DNA from: a virus
Reading direction: 5' to 3' (one strand)
Length of the DNA: 27,145 nucleotides
Virus record (IMG/VR): IMGVR_UViG_3300032665_000158
Span: 1-27,145 of that record
This document shows, one piece after another, positions 5,215-13,811 of this stretch (the stretch's first letter is position 1; each line of letters opens with the position of its first letter). Below the pieces are notes generated by a model. The model was not told the DNA's origin. It saw only the letters and a program-made list of their open reading frames with translations, and did not search any database. Both the position numbers and the translations under genes were made by a program.

Positions 5215-7728
5215 GTTCGGAACATCCGACGGTGTGCGGCCTATTTCGTACCAATTAGTCCCGTTCCATCGGAAAGTAATGCTGCGCTGATTTCCGGCGG
5301 CCGGTGACGTCCACGCGGACATTTTGTAAGAACTTGACCAAGTTACCGTACCCAGAACGCCACCAGAAAGGTTTTTGATGATAATGGTCAGTGTCTGACC
5401 AAGGTACGGCACTGTTCCCAATACACCGTTTGTGGGGTTGGAAATGGTGAATGCCGTTGTGTTATTGGCCGAAATTTCAAACAGGCTTCCAATTGAAGCG
5501 TCAATCGTCACCGTTGGGCCGTACGTTGGGAAAGCTTGGCTAGTGATGACGTTGCTTGTGCCGTTGCCAAGAATTGATCCAGAAAGATTGACGACTCGGT
5601 TGCTGCCGTCGTACTGGATGTTTGTATAACTGGTGGCTGGAGACGCGCTCTGAGTGCAGACAACCGCACCCATCGTGGCGGCAGACAAAGACCTGTCTCG
5701 CAGGAACTGATTGTTCCGAATGTAAATGTCCGTAAACACCGCGCCGCTTGCCCATCCGGTTGAGTCTCCGAGCAGCGAAACCGCACCAGTCGAGTACGAC
5801 GTAAAGTCAGTCATCTGGACGGCAAGATTGTTTTCAATCACTACGTCCTTGTGAGACGCTGTGATTGATCCCTGCAACGCAACCGCGCAATTACAAGCGT
5901 AAAAAATGTTGTTAGCGATGCGAGCGCCGAGCAAACAAGTTAGATGCACGGCGTTCATCTGATACGGCGCGCTAATGGCGCTGCCAGATCGGAACAACGA
6001 CGAATCAAAATAGTTATTTTCAATGAGCAAGCCTTGCGTCAAAGTTGTCTGGCTGACACCGCTGACCTGCAAAATTGGGCAGAAAATGTGCGTAAAGTTG
6101 CCGGGCTTGGCCGAATCAAGGTTGGCCTCAAAGTAGTTGTTGACGATTCGCATACCGACCGTCTTGTAAATAATTTCTAGGCCGGTGCTGTTGTATCCAA
6201 AATAATTTCCGTCGATCACCGGCGAATAAATGACCTGAGTCACATAGTCGTCACCTATATACATGGCAGGCCAACAGTTTTTGACGAAATTGTTTCTGAA
6301 CGTAAAGTTTGTGCCGTGCATTTCTGCGCCGCCACAGTTATTTAGAGCGTTTGACGTGTTGTAAAACTTGCTGTTCTCAACAATGCAATTTGCAGCTTGC
6401 AAATAAATAAACGAAAAGTCTGCGTTTAAGGCCGAATTGCCCGTCATGTTGGGGCCGCAATCTTGGAACCAACACGAACGGATGACGATCGGTGCGCCGC
6501 TACCGCCGCTAGAGTCGCAAATCATGTTGGTGCAAGGAGCTTGCACCGAATAAATGCGCTCAAATGTCACGCCGCCCGACACCGTTCTGGCAACGTAGGC
6601 ATAGTCATTTGATGCCTGCTGAACAATGCCGCCCCACGCGACCGAAAAATCGCGCAGATACTGATTGGTTTGGCCGCTGCGGAATCCTATGACATGGGTT
6701 CTGTTCGCGCCGCTAGCGTACATACCGGATCGAGCGGCACTCCGAATATTGAGAATTGTTGCAAACTGATCCGCGCCAGCCAGTTCAGTATTTGACGGGA
6801 CGCAAAAACACGCTAAACAGTTTGTTGAATAGAACGACGACGTATCCCAAGTGTCAAACGAAAACGTCCCTGTTGGAATTGTAATTCTTGCGCCGCCTGC
6901 CGCAGACGCATATGCCATAGCAGACCTGAATGCCGGCCCACTATCATTCGTTCCCGTCGGATCCGCACCAAAGTCCAGAACGCTCACGCTCTCCTGCAAC
7001 TTGCTCGTCACCGTCCTCGATGTCGAGCCCGTGCCGCCTTGGGTGTAGGTGATGTGACTGGACGGCGCATTGACCGTCGCCACCCCCGTGGTCGGCACCA
7101 CCGTCACGTCGCCGCTCATGGTGAAGCCCTGCACCGAGCCACCGTTGTTATAAAGGATCTGGCCCGAGGTACCGCCCGCCACCATCGTCCCCATGGCTTG
7201 CGCGATCAGGTATTTGACCAACAGAATCTGACCGGCTTTAGCGCCCACCGTCAGGGTCAGCGTCGAGGGCGACGTCCACGTAAAGTCAACACCGTTGACC
7301 AGTGTCGCACCGTCTAACGAGACATCGAGCGCACTCTGCGAGCCGACGGTACCCGTGAGCGTAAAGACCGTCTGCCCCGCCGTTGCCGTAAACGTGTCGG
7401 CGTAGGCTGCCGAATATGCCTGGGACGGGATGGTGTAATTGTCGACCGTCCAGATCAGGTTGCCCGACGAGTCTTGCACGACGATCTTGTAGGCGATCGT
7501 GGTCGAGAACCACACCGAGCAGCTCGCGCCCGACGCATTCGCCGTCTCACCGCGGGCATTCAGGATGATCGGATTGGTGAGCGGGGTCGACCCCGTGGCG
7601 TCCGTGTACGTCGCTGCCGGGGTCGTGGTGCCGGCGTAGTACGTGTACACCTTGCCGCCGACCAACGGATTGTTGTTGTTGTCCGCGAACCGCCAGACGG
7701 GTACGTAGGACGAAGTGACTGTGGTCAT
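5212..7728 (-). CDS. Tailspike with beta-helix body, probable polysaccharide-binding or depolymerase
   Basis: The 838-aa protein has a head-binding module (residues 20 to 62: AGTTTPAATYTD), a beta shaft to about 225, the module SKLQESVSVLDFGADPTG near 240 to 260, and then a long right-handed beta-helix with many NNxF/Y repeats (such as VIENNLAVQ, IRNNQFL, IENNYFDSS). A C-terminal beta domain follows. This is the architecture of capsule- or LPS-degrading tailspikes; catalytic residues cannot be placed by eye. The ATG has a GAGG site 5 bases upstream; the longer open frame before it is not used. The body is AT-richer than the head-binding end. Confidence 0.85.
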   Translation of the reverse strand: MTTVTSSYVPVWRFADNNNNPLVGGKVYTYYAGTTTPAATYTDATGSTPLTNPIILNARGETANASGASCSVWFSTTIAYKIVVQDSSGNLIWTVDNYTIPSQAYSAAYADTFTATAGQTVFTLTGTVGSQSALDVSLDGATLVNGVDFTWTSPSTLTLTVGAKAGQILLVKYLIAQAMGTMVAGGTSGQILYNNGGSVQGFTMSGDVTVVPTTGVATVNAPSSHITYTQGGTGSTSRTVTSKLQESVSVLDFGADPTGTNDSGPAFRSAMAYASAAGGARITIPTGTFSFDTWDTSSFYSTNCLACFCVPSNTELAGADQFATILNIRSAARSGMYASGANRTHVIGFRSGQTNQYLRDFSVAWGGIVQQASNDYAYVARTVSGGVTFERIYSVQAPCTNMICDSSGGSGAPIVIRSCWFQDCGPNMTGNSALNADFSFIYLQAANCIVENSKFYNTSNALNNCGGAEMHGTNFTFRNNFVKNCWPAMYIGDDYVTQVIYSPVIDGNYFGYNSTGLEIIYKTVGMRIVNNYFEANLDSAKPGNFTHIFCPILQVSGVSQTTLTQGLLIENNYFDSSLFRSGSAISAPYQMNAVHLTCLLGARIANNIFYACNCAVALQGSITASHKDVVIENNLAVQMTDFTSYSTGAVSLLGDSTGWASGAVFTDIYIRNNQFLRDRSLSAATMGAVVCTQSASPATSYTNIQYDGSNRVVNLSGSILGNGTSNVITSQAFPTYGPTVTIDASIGSLFEISANNTTAFTISNPTNGVLGTVPYLGQTLTIIIKNLSGGVLGTVTWSSSYKMSAWTSPAAGNQRSITFRWNGTNWYEIGRTPSDVPN
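6952..7041 (-). repeat. Spike linker module, copy 1
   Basis: Thirty codons, from QGGTG to SKLQESVSVLDFGADPTG, nearly identical to the copy at 5068 to 5157. This is the entry to the beta-helix, and base composition drops just beyond it. Confidence 0.9.
7543..7671 (-). repeat. Head-binding module, copy 2
   Basis: Encodes residues 20 to 62 of the large spike and aligns without gaps to the copy at 9112 to 9240 in the first fibre gene. Confidence 0.85.
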
Positions 7729-7735
7729 CGAAACC

Positions 7736-8308
7736 TCAGACGAAGTTAAAAATGATGAGGCCGTCTTGGCCGGGGCTATTGGCAATGGTGAAAGTGCCGT
7801 TGCCGCCGGAGGTGCCGGTGCCGTAGACGCCGACCACGCCGTTGCCGCCGGCGCCGGTGCCGGAACCGTAGCCGCCGCCGGGCTGCCCGGCGTTACCGGC
7901 AAGATTGGCGGCCGTGCCGCCCGTCGCTGCCGCACCCGCCACGCCACCAATGCCGTCAGCAGCAAAAGTACCCAGACCACCGTTGCCTCCCACGGGGGCG
8001 CTCATGGCCACCGTTGTCGAGAACGTCGCATTGGTCACGGTCGAGGCCGACGAGGCCGCATACCCGACCACCGCCGTCAGCGTCTGGCCGTTATTGGCCG
8101 CGACCGAATAGACCGACCGGCAGTAACTGCCCGACGCACCGCCGCCGCCTTGGCTGCCCCCTCGAGGGACGCCGTGGCCACCGTAGCCGCTCGCCCCCCA
8201 GCACTCGACGGTCATGGTCGAGGCGCCCGAGGGGATGGTGACGGTGTAAGTGCCGTGCGTGCTGTAGACGGTCTGCGTGGGCGAGAACACCACGTTCGGG
8301 TCGGCCAT
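7736..8308 (-). CDS. Glycine-rich tail fibre protein
   Basis: The 190-aa product opens with PTQTVYSTHGTYTVTIPSGASTMTVECWGASGYGG, the signature of phage glycine-rich fibre domains, and continues through long Gly/Ala/Ser repeats to the end strand GQDGLIIFNFV. Such domains form polyglycine-helix tips that contact the receptor, as in S16-like adhesins. I chose the ATG at 8308 because it has a GAGG ribosome site and a normal 20-base gap; a GTG at 8359 would overlap the previous gene. It lies 7 bases before the next spike gene, so the three adhesin genes form one unit. Confidence 0.78.
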   Translation of the reverse strand: MADPNVVFSPTQTVYSTHGTYTVTIPSGASTMTVECWGASGYGGHGVPRGGSQGGGGASGSYCRSVYSVAANNGQTLTAVVGYAASSASTVTNATFSTTVAMSAPVGGNGGLGTFAADGIGGVAGAAATGGTAANLAGNAGQPGGGYGSGTGAGGNGVVGVYGTGTSGGNGTFTIANSPGQDGLIIFNFV

Positions 8309-8328
8309 CAGAATGGCCTCTATGCCGC

Positions 8329-9291
8329 TCACGTCAGCCCGGTTCCCGAGATCAGCCACCGGGCGCTGGCAACCTTCTGGGCCACCGCGCGACCGTATTG
8401 CGCCAAGGTGCGGGTGCCGGTGGCGCCCGACGGCGACCAGACCAGTACGTCGGTGTTGATCGCGATCGTGATCGAGACCGCCGCCGAGGCGTCGTTAACG
8501 AAGGTCAGCACCGTACCGATGGGGTACGCCACCGACGCATTGGCCGGGATGGTCAACGCCACCGACGAGGCACCGGTGTAGTAGATGTGCTTGTTCGCGT
8601 CACTCAGGACCAACGTGTAGGCGCCCGTCTGGCCGTTCTGCGGCACCCCGGCGTAACCCACCGGCCACGCGGTACCGCCCGAATCGGGCACCGTGGTGCC
8701 GGCATTGAGGGCCGTGAAGCCCGGCAGGATCTGCGGCACCGTGCCGGTGAGCAGCAGTCGCCACGCCGAATTGCGGTACATGAGCGCCGCGACTTGCCCG
8801 GCGACGATCTGGCCGGCAACCAGGGCAGACCCGTCGGGGTTGGTGATGGCGATCGCGCCGGTGGAGTTGACGTTAATCGTCGACGCGCCGGTGTTGGTGG
8901 CCGACGGCAGCCAGTACACCGTCACGCCGTCCGACAAGACCGACCAGCTTGTCGAATAGGTCAGCAGGTAGGCGTTAGCCGCCCCGGTCGAGGTGCCGGC
9001 GTACAAGCCCCCGGCGGTGGAATTGATGACGTTATCGACCGTGCGGATGGTGTTGCCGACCGAATCGGTGACCACGAACTTGTAGCCGATATTCGACGGC
9101 AGCCAGATCGCCGCCTCACCGCGAGCGTTGAGTACGACCGGGTTGGTGTTGGGGGTAACACCCGACGAATCCGTATACGTAGCCGCCGGGGTTGTCGTGC
9201 CGGCCAAATACGTGTAAGCCAGACCTCCGACGAGAGGGTTTCCATTTGCGTCCCAATCGCGGTAAAAAAGTGAGGGTACTAAAGTCGTCAT
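8329..9291 (-). CDS. Tail fibre protein with P22-type head-binding N-terminus
   Basis: The 320-aa protein begins with the tail-attachment module seen in many podovirus fibres: NGNPLVGGLAYTYLAGTTTPAATYTD (residues 16 to 41), then NTNPVVLNARGEA. The next stretch is an all-beta fibre shaft (90 to 200). The C-terminal half (about 225 to 320) has further strands ending in ARWLISGTGLT. The same N-terminal module appears in the larger spike downstream. It is the first of four adsorption genes and has an AGGA ribosome site 5 bases before its ATG. It is probably an adaptor fibre to which other receptor-binding proteins attach, since no enzyme domain is visible. Confidence 0.8.
   Translation of the reverse strand: MTTLVPSLFYRDWDANGNPLVGGLAYTYLAGTTTPAATYTDSSGVTPNTNPVVLNARGEAAIWLPSNIGYKFVVTDSVGNTIRTVDNVINSTAGGLYAGTSTGAANAYLLTYSTSWSVLSDGVTVYWLPSATNTGASTINVNSTGAIAITNPDGSALVAGQIVAGQVAALMYRNSAWRLLLTGTVPQILPGFTALNAGTTVPDSGGTAWPVGYAGVPQNGQTGAYTLVLSDANKHIYYTGASSVALTIPANASVAYPIGTVLTFVNDASAAVSITIAINTDVLVWSPSGATGTRTLAQYGRAVAQKVASARWLISGTGLT
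9112..9240 (-). repeat. Head-binding module, copy 1
   Basis: Encodes residues 18 to 60 of the first fibre. It aligns without gaps to the 43 residues encoded at 7543 to 7671 in the large spike, with AGTTTPAATYTD identical in both. DNA similarity is also visible by eye. Confidence 0.85.
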
Positions 9292-9314
9292 GTGTTCCTG
9301 CCAAGGAGTTGGCT

Positions 9315-9449
9315 ATGGTCTGGATGTTTGCGTCGGTCGTGCTGGTATTGGCCGTCTTTCACGAACCGTTCCGCAAGGTCGTTTTGATTACCGCCCTTGT
9401 CATACTGGCGTTCGTGCTGTTCTGGGTTTCTACCAACAATCACCAATGA
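9315..9449 (+). CDS. Small two-segment membrane protein on the opposite strand
   Basis: This 44-aa gene is the only one I support on the plus strand. AAGGAG lies 6 bases before the ATG. The product is almost entirely hydrophobic: residues 2 to 16 (VWMFASVVLVLAVFH), a short charged turn (EPFRK), then residues 22 to 39 (VVLITALVILAFVLFWVS). It would be a membrane hairpin. It lies in the 168-bp break between the ejection and fibre genes, with its start 24 bases from a divergent fibre start. A separately expressed accessory gene (moron) or a holin-like protein are the best guesses. Only a weak promoter candidate (TTTCCA, 18 bases, TAAAAA near 9242 to 9271) is visible. Confidence 0.7.
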   Translation: MVWMFASVVLVLAVFHEPFRKVVLITALVILAFVLFWVSTNNHQ

Positions 9450-9459
9450 GCTGACGCGC

Positions 9460-11502
9460 TTACTTCGGTTCCTCAAAGCCACCAGCCAACGGCTTGGTGG
9501 TCTGCTGCAATTCCTTGCCCTTGTTGATCATCTGCCAACCCTTGCGACCCAACGACGCAAGGCCGCCGGTCTTGGCGTCGACCATCGTGGTCGCCAGATT
9601 GCCCGCACCTTCGGCCAGCGCACCCGTGAGGGTGTTGCTGTTGTTGATGACGTGACCGACCGGCTGCGCTTTGACGTAGCGCGAGACATTCCCAAGCGTT
9701 TGCAGGGTCTGCGATTCTTCGCCGGGCAGCAGGTGTTGCATCTTGGGCGACAAGGCTTCTAACCGCTTGTTGAACCGCGCTTGGTTAAACGCGTTGTTGC
9801 CCTGCGAGTCGATCCCGGCAGCCGTGCGTAGATCGTCCAACGTCGCCACGCCCATCGTTTGCAGCGCCCGATCGTTGTTGCCAAGGTTCTGGCGCATCAG
9901 TGCCACCTGATCGCGGTTGCCGCCGGTGACGAATTTCGGGACGAACTTGTCCGGTGGCACCGTGTCTTCGACCGCTGCTCGGTAGGCCGGGTCGGCTTCC
10001 AGTGCCTCAAACCGGCTGCGAGCGGCTGAACGAGCCGCGTCGGCCAACGGCTTCAGCTCGGCGGCCTGACCTTTAAGCGGCAAGTCCTCGAGCTGCTGCC
10101 GAATGATCGACGCCGCGGCCCGAGCGTTGCCGCTGGGGTTGTCGCGGGCTTCGCTCGCGAGGTTCGTCCGCATGGCTTCGAACTGCTCGAACGACATCGG
10201 TTCGCCGCTTTCAAAGGCTTTCAGATCCGACTCAATGCCAGCCGGCACAAAGTTGCTCTTGAGGCTTTTCTTGAGCGCCGCCCGGGCGTTCTCGGCAAAC
10301 GTCTGCCCGTCGACCGGAAAATTGCCGCCAGCGGCATCGTTGAGCGCCTGATACTTGGCGTTGATGTCGGCGACGATCGGGGCGTCGTGATCCTTGTACG
10401 CCTGAATGAGCGTGTCGCCATGCTCGGTGGCGTTGGTCGTGAATACGTCGGGGCCGACCTGATCGCGCAGGTGCTGCAAGTTCGCCTTGAGCGCTTCGTC
10501 CTGGGCGTTGTGGAAATCGCCTAAGCCTGTCACGCCGCGGCGATTCATCTCGCGAGAAAGAATGGCGGGGCTTTGAGTCGCCTGACCTTCGGTAAGACGA
10601 ATCGGTACCGGGAGCGAATCGGCTTCGGCGTGGCGCGACAGCACTTCGGGCTTCGGAGTCTGCCCCTGCGCCACGGCGGCTCGATAGGCTTCCTGCAAAT
10701 CGGGGCTTGCAGCCACCACGTTGCCACCCGACGCCGACGCGGCACCCATCGAGGTCGGCTGTTGCGACCAATGGGCAGCACCTTGGGTCAGCGACGGAGC
10801 GATACCGCCTAGGCCACCTCGAGCCATCGAAGCATTGGCGCCCAAGGCTGCCCCTGCTCGATTAATCACAGGGCCACCCACGACGCCGCCGAGGACGTTT
10901 CCGGCGGTTTCCGTCGAACTGGCCGATGGGGCAAGTAGGCCAACACCGCCGCCGATCAGGGCGCCACCGAGAGCGGTGTTTGCGCCGGGGATCATAGCAG
11001 CGGGTGCATACGCAACCCCGCTGCCGACCAAGTTACCCAGCTTACCGGCTGGCGTGGCAAGCAACGGTTCGGCCAATTCGCGGGTGTTCTTGACGTCCTC
11101 GCGAGAGACCGTGCCTAGAACCTGACCGATGCCTTGCAACGCCGAATTCATTCCGTATCCCGCGGCGGCCAAAAAGCGATACGGCGTTTCGGGGATGTGA
11201 ATGCCGGTGTCGTAGCCGGCCACATTGAGGTTACCGCCACCCGCAGTGGGGTCGTTCGGATAGACCTTCGGCGGGGCTTTCGGGCCTACACCGAAGTCAA
11301 GCCACGGCAACTTCAAGTTGCCATGAGCAAACTGCTCTTTGCTTTCGCCCGTCAGCCGATCGCTCTTGGGCTTGTCTTGGGGGGCGTACGCCGCCGCAAG
11401 GGCATCGGCATCGGGATCGCCCGAAGGCTTGGATGATTTCGAGCTGCTCTTGGGCGTGCTGGCATACGCAAGCGTCAGCGCGGCATCATCTGCATCACTC
11501 AT
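9460..11502 (-). CDS. Large internal virion / ejection protein
   Basis: At 680 aa this is the largest ejection candidate. The first 85 residues are low-complexity Ser/Ala/Lys. Residues about 110 to 235 hold Gly/Ala-rich hydrophobic stretches (ALGGALIGGGVGLLAP, VLGGVVGGPVINRAGAALGA) that could associate with membranes. The remaining two thirds are helical, with many charged residues. No lytic transglycosylase motif was found. The gene is the third in the ejection set. Its stop lies 10 bases from the end of a plus-strand gene, so transcription converges here. A GC-rich imperfect stem in its last codons (about 9480 to 9501) lacks a T-run. Confidence 0.65.
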   Translation of the reverse strand: MSDADDAALTLAYASTPKSSSKSSKPSGDPDADALAAAYAPQDKPKSDRLTGESKEQFAHGNLKLPWLDFGVGPKAPPKVYPNDPTAGGGNLNVAGYDTGIHIPETPYRFLAAAGYGMNSALQGIGQVLGTVSREDVKNTRELAEPLLATPAGKLGNLVGSGVAYAPAAMIPGANTALGGALIGGGVGLLAPSASSTETAGNVLGGVVGGPVINRAGAALGANASMARGGLGGIAPSLTQGAAHWSQQPTSMGAASASGGNVVAASPDLQEAYRAAVAQGQTPKPEVLSRHAEADSLPVPIRLTEGQATQSPAILSREMNRRGVTGLGDFHNAQDEALKANLQHLRDQVGPDVFTTNATEHGDTLIQAYKDHDAPIVADINAKYQALNDAAGGNFPVDGQTFAENARAALKKSLKSNFVPAGIESDLKAFESGEPMSFEQFEAMRTNLASEARDNPSGNARAAASIIRQQLEDLPLKGQAAELKPLADAARSAARSRFEALEADPAYRAAVEDTVPPDKFVPKFVTGGNRDQVALMRQNLGNNDRALQTMGVATLDDLRTAAGIDSQGNNAFNQARFNKRLEALSPKMQHLLPGEESQTLQTLGNVSRYVKAQPVGHVINNSNTLTGALAEGAGNLATTMVDAKTGGLASLGRKGWQMINKGKELQQTTKPLAGGFEEPK

Positions 11503-12877
11503 TTAGGCCACCGACATGATCGTGTGCGCGTTTGCGATTGATGAAATCTTTCGCCTGCTCGGGCGAGTCGAAATGACGCTTGAGGAATTCGGCACGATCT
11601 TGAGGACTTTTCAGCGCGTTGTAGGTATGCATGAGCGGATCGGCATCCGACATCAGCTTATCGTCCGCTTGCTGCAATCCACCGGCGTCCGGATGCTTCT
11701 TGAGGTAGTCCTGAGCCGACCGAGAGCGCACAAGGTTCTGGCGCATCGTCCCCTCGATACGATCCAACGCACGGGTAACCGTCGGTACGTCGGGGTTTTC
11801 GAGGTCGGGGAAGCTCTGGTCGATCGTCGACCGTTGAGCGTCCGTCGTAGCCGCAGAGCCGACCGACGTTTTGAGGTTGGCCATGTCCTTCTTGAGCAAG
11901 TTCCGAGCGGTGATCTCAGGCGACGAATCGCCGGCGGCTTGCGACGCCTTGAGAATCTGCTGACTGAAGCTGCCCTGGCTGATCTGCCGGGTGAGCGACC
12001 GCATTTCAGCGATTGTCGAGATGGCATTGTTCGACGGCGCAACGGCGGCGCTGATCTGGTTTTTGCGATCAATGTCGCCGCTGGCGGTGCCAGTTCCAGA
12101 CGCGGACGCCTGTGCCACGCGGCCGGCATATTCGGGCGTTTGCCACGGGGCCGTCGTTTTCTTGATGGGTTCGCCCGTCTGAGTGAAGCCACCACCGGCC
12201 AAAGCCGGGGCTCGAGTGCCGTTGATAATTTGACCGTTGGCGTCGACCTGAGCCGGTTGCGGGGTAGCCAAACCTTGCGGCCCGGTAAGCGCACCCTGAT
12301 CGAGGGCGCTACGCGCAACCTGCTGCCCAAACATTTTTTGATGTTGTGGGTCTGGATAGGTAGCCAACATCTTTAGCAAATTGTTTTTGACGTCAACGAC
12401 GCCGGGGTAATGATCCTTGCGCTCGTTCGACCAATTTTCCAATTGAGACGCCAAGTCTGACAGCGGCGCATCAGGATGAGCGCTCCATGCGCCGATGATT
12501 TGCTTACCTTCGTTCTGCAAGCCGGTGTCGAGGGCAAGATACGACTTCTTTAGATCCAGACCCTTTTGCAGGGCATCAAGCAGATTGCCCGCCTTCGGCA
12601 AGCCAAAGTTCGGGGCTCGCTGTAACAGCTGCTGAGTAAATGCGTCGGGATCAATGACCTGATTGCCCTTGCCGTCATCCTTCATCGGCGGGTTCTTGCC
12701 GATGTCGGAGATGGCTTGCATCTCCTGCGCCTGAATCTGCTGCTGCTTGAGCTGCTGCTGCTGAATCTGAAGATTCTGCTGCTGATTCTGAATTCCGAGG
12801 ATGTTGGAATACGTATTCAAGCCCGCATTCGGATCAGGCGGCTTAAACATCGTTCCGACAGGCGTCATATCTGGCAT
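11495..12877 (-). CDS. Probable internal virion / ejection protein
   Basis: The 460-aa product has a striking Gln-rich coiled coil at residues 31 to 55, then largely helical sequence with no enzyme motifs and no transmembrane segment. The size, composition and position between two other ejection candidates match the P22 gp7/gp20/gp16 style cluster. Residues 290 to 410 (IAEMRSLTRQISQ, later RNLLKKDMANLKTSV, RALDRIEGTMRQN) form a helical domain. A 43-base gap separates it from the preceding gene and only a weak ribosome site (AAAGAG) is visible. It overlaps the next gene by 8 bases. Confidence 0.65.
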   Translation of the reverse strand: MPDMTPVGTMFKPPDPNAGLNTYSNILGIQNQQQNLQIQQQQLKQQQIQAQEMQAISDIGKNPPMKDDGKGNQVIDPDAFTQQLLQRAPNFGLPKAGNLLDALQKGLDLKKSYLALDTGLQNEGKQIIGAWSAHPDAPLSDLASQLENWSNERKDHYPGVVDVKNNLLKMLATYPDPQHQKMFGQQVARSALDQGALTGPQGLATPQPAQVDANGQIINGTRAPALAGGGFTQTGEPIKKTTAPWQTPEYAGRVAQASASGTGTASGDIDRKNQISAAVAPSNNAISTIAEMRSLTRQISQGSFSQQILKASQAAGDSSPEITARNLLKKDMANLKTSVGSAATTDAQRSTIDQSFPDLENPDVPTVTRALDRIEGTMRQNLVRSRSAQDYLKKHPDAGGLQQADDKLMSDADPLMHTYNALKSPQDRAEFLKRHFDSPEQAKDFINRKRAHDHVGGLNE

Positions 12878-12920
12878 GGTTTGCTCTTTGTTTTAGAGAC
12901 CCAATTCATTGCAAGTGAAA

Positions 12921-13811
12921 TCAAGTGCCGGGTTTGCCCAACAACCAGGGCAACGCGCTGCTGATCTGGCTGCCGATGGCGTTACCCGCCCCGGCGATGC
13001 CGGCACCGATGGCCGTACCGGTGTTGGTCATCGACTGACCGATGCCGTTGGCGAACGACGAAGCGCCCGTGGCTTGGTTGGACGCGGCCGACTGGCCGAG
13101 CTGGGCGACTTGGCCCAAGCGCTGATAAATGTTGCCTTGCTGCGTCTGGTACTGATTAAAGGCGTTGTTAAATGCCGTGTTCGCAGCGCCCTGATTGAAC
13201 GACATCAGATCCTTCTGAGCCGCACCCGACAACGCACCTTCGCCGGCAGCGTCACCGTTCAATACGCCTTGCTGTCCCTGCTGAAGCTGGAACTGGTACG
13301 CCGGGGACATCTGGTGGAACTGGTCGATCGTGAACGGGGTCAGCAACGAGCCAAAGCCACCCGGGCCAGACGAAGACGCCGGCGCCGCGGTCGAGGCGGT
13401 GCTTGATGGGGCGGCTTGCAATTGAGGGTTGCCGAGAAAGCCACCGGGGCCACCGGGGCCGTTCTGGCCGGTCGTTTGCATGTACCCGCCACCGCCATAT
13501 CCCCCGAGGCCGTGAGCGCCACCGCCGCCGCCGTAGTTGGGCGTGCTGGCAGTGGATTGTCCCGTCGGCGAGTTATAGCCGGGGATGCCTAGCAGGTAAT
13601 TGAGGTAGTTCTGCGCGCCGTAGCCAGACTGTACGTAGGGCGCCTGATTGGCGACCATCGTATTGAACATACCCTGTTGAGCATTCGTCGCCGCTTGTGA
13701 CGCGTCCGCTTGCTGACTCGATCCAATGATTGAGCCGATCGCGCTGACACCGCCGCCGATAAGGCCAGCACCCAAAATTGCGCCCGCTGTACCGCCGACG
13801 AGAGAACTCAT
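12921..13811 (-). CDS. Ejection (DNA transfer) protein
   Basis: The 296-aa protein starts with a Gly/Ala-rich hydrophobic segment (GGTAGAILGAGLIGGGVSAIGSIIG, residues 6 to 30) that could insert in membranes. A helical region and a Gly-rich linker (about 90 to 130) follow. The best signature is residues 158 to 240: LTPFTIDQFHQMSPAYQFQL, then a Gly/Ala/Ser stretch and FNNAFNQYQTQQGNIYQRLGQVAQLGQ, known from podovirus DNA-transfer proteins. These leave the virion with the DNA and help form the channel through the cell envelope. It is the first of three such genes in tandem and starts in an ATGA overlap with the cupin-SET stop. Confidence 0.75.
   Translation of the reverse strand: MSSLVGGTAGAILGAGLIGGGVSAIGSIIGSSQQADASQAATNAQQGMFNTMVANQAPYVQSGYGAQNYLNYLLGIPGYNSPTGQSTASTPNYGGGGGAHGLGGYGGGGYMQTTGQNGPGGPGGFLGNPQLQAAPSSTASTAAPASSSGPGGFGSLLTPFTIDQFHQMSPAYQFQLQQGQQGVLNGDAAGEGALSGAAQKDLMSFNQGAANTAFNNAFNQYQTQQGNIYQRLGQVAQLGQSAASNQATGASSFANGIGQSMTNTGTAIGAGIAGAGNAIGSQISSALPWLLGKPGT

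Larger units (their letters stand above)
3394..6950. other. AT-richer island over the two spike bodies
   Basis: By eye, the bases encoding both beta-helix bodies have clearly more A and T than the flanking genes, with runs such as TAAATAAATAA near 6400. The left edge is the end of the second spike and the right edge falls just beyond the shared linker module at 6952, inside one gene. I have not computed GC values. Confidence 0.65.

Noticed and set aside
7729-7980. 84-residue N-terminal extension of the large spike with a membrane-like start
   Set aside because: It overlaps the end of the glycine-rich fibre gene; the family N-terminus and the GAGG ribosome site both point to the ATG at 7728.
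9242-9271. Possible promoter for the plus-strand gene (TTTCCA, 18 bases, TAAAAA)
   Set aside because: Each box matches the consensus at only 4 of 6 positions; too weak to list as a feature.
9480-9501. GC-rich imperfect hairpin after the plus-strand gene
   Set aside because: It lies in the last codons of the ejection gene and has no T-run on either strand, so I did not call a terminator.
12716-12790. CTG/CTT-rich repetitive stretch resembling a microsatellite
   Set aside because: It encodes the Gln-rich coiled coil of an ejection protein with mixed codons, so it is coding low complexity and not a separate repeat element.
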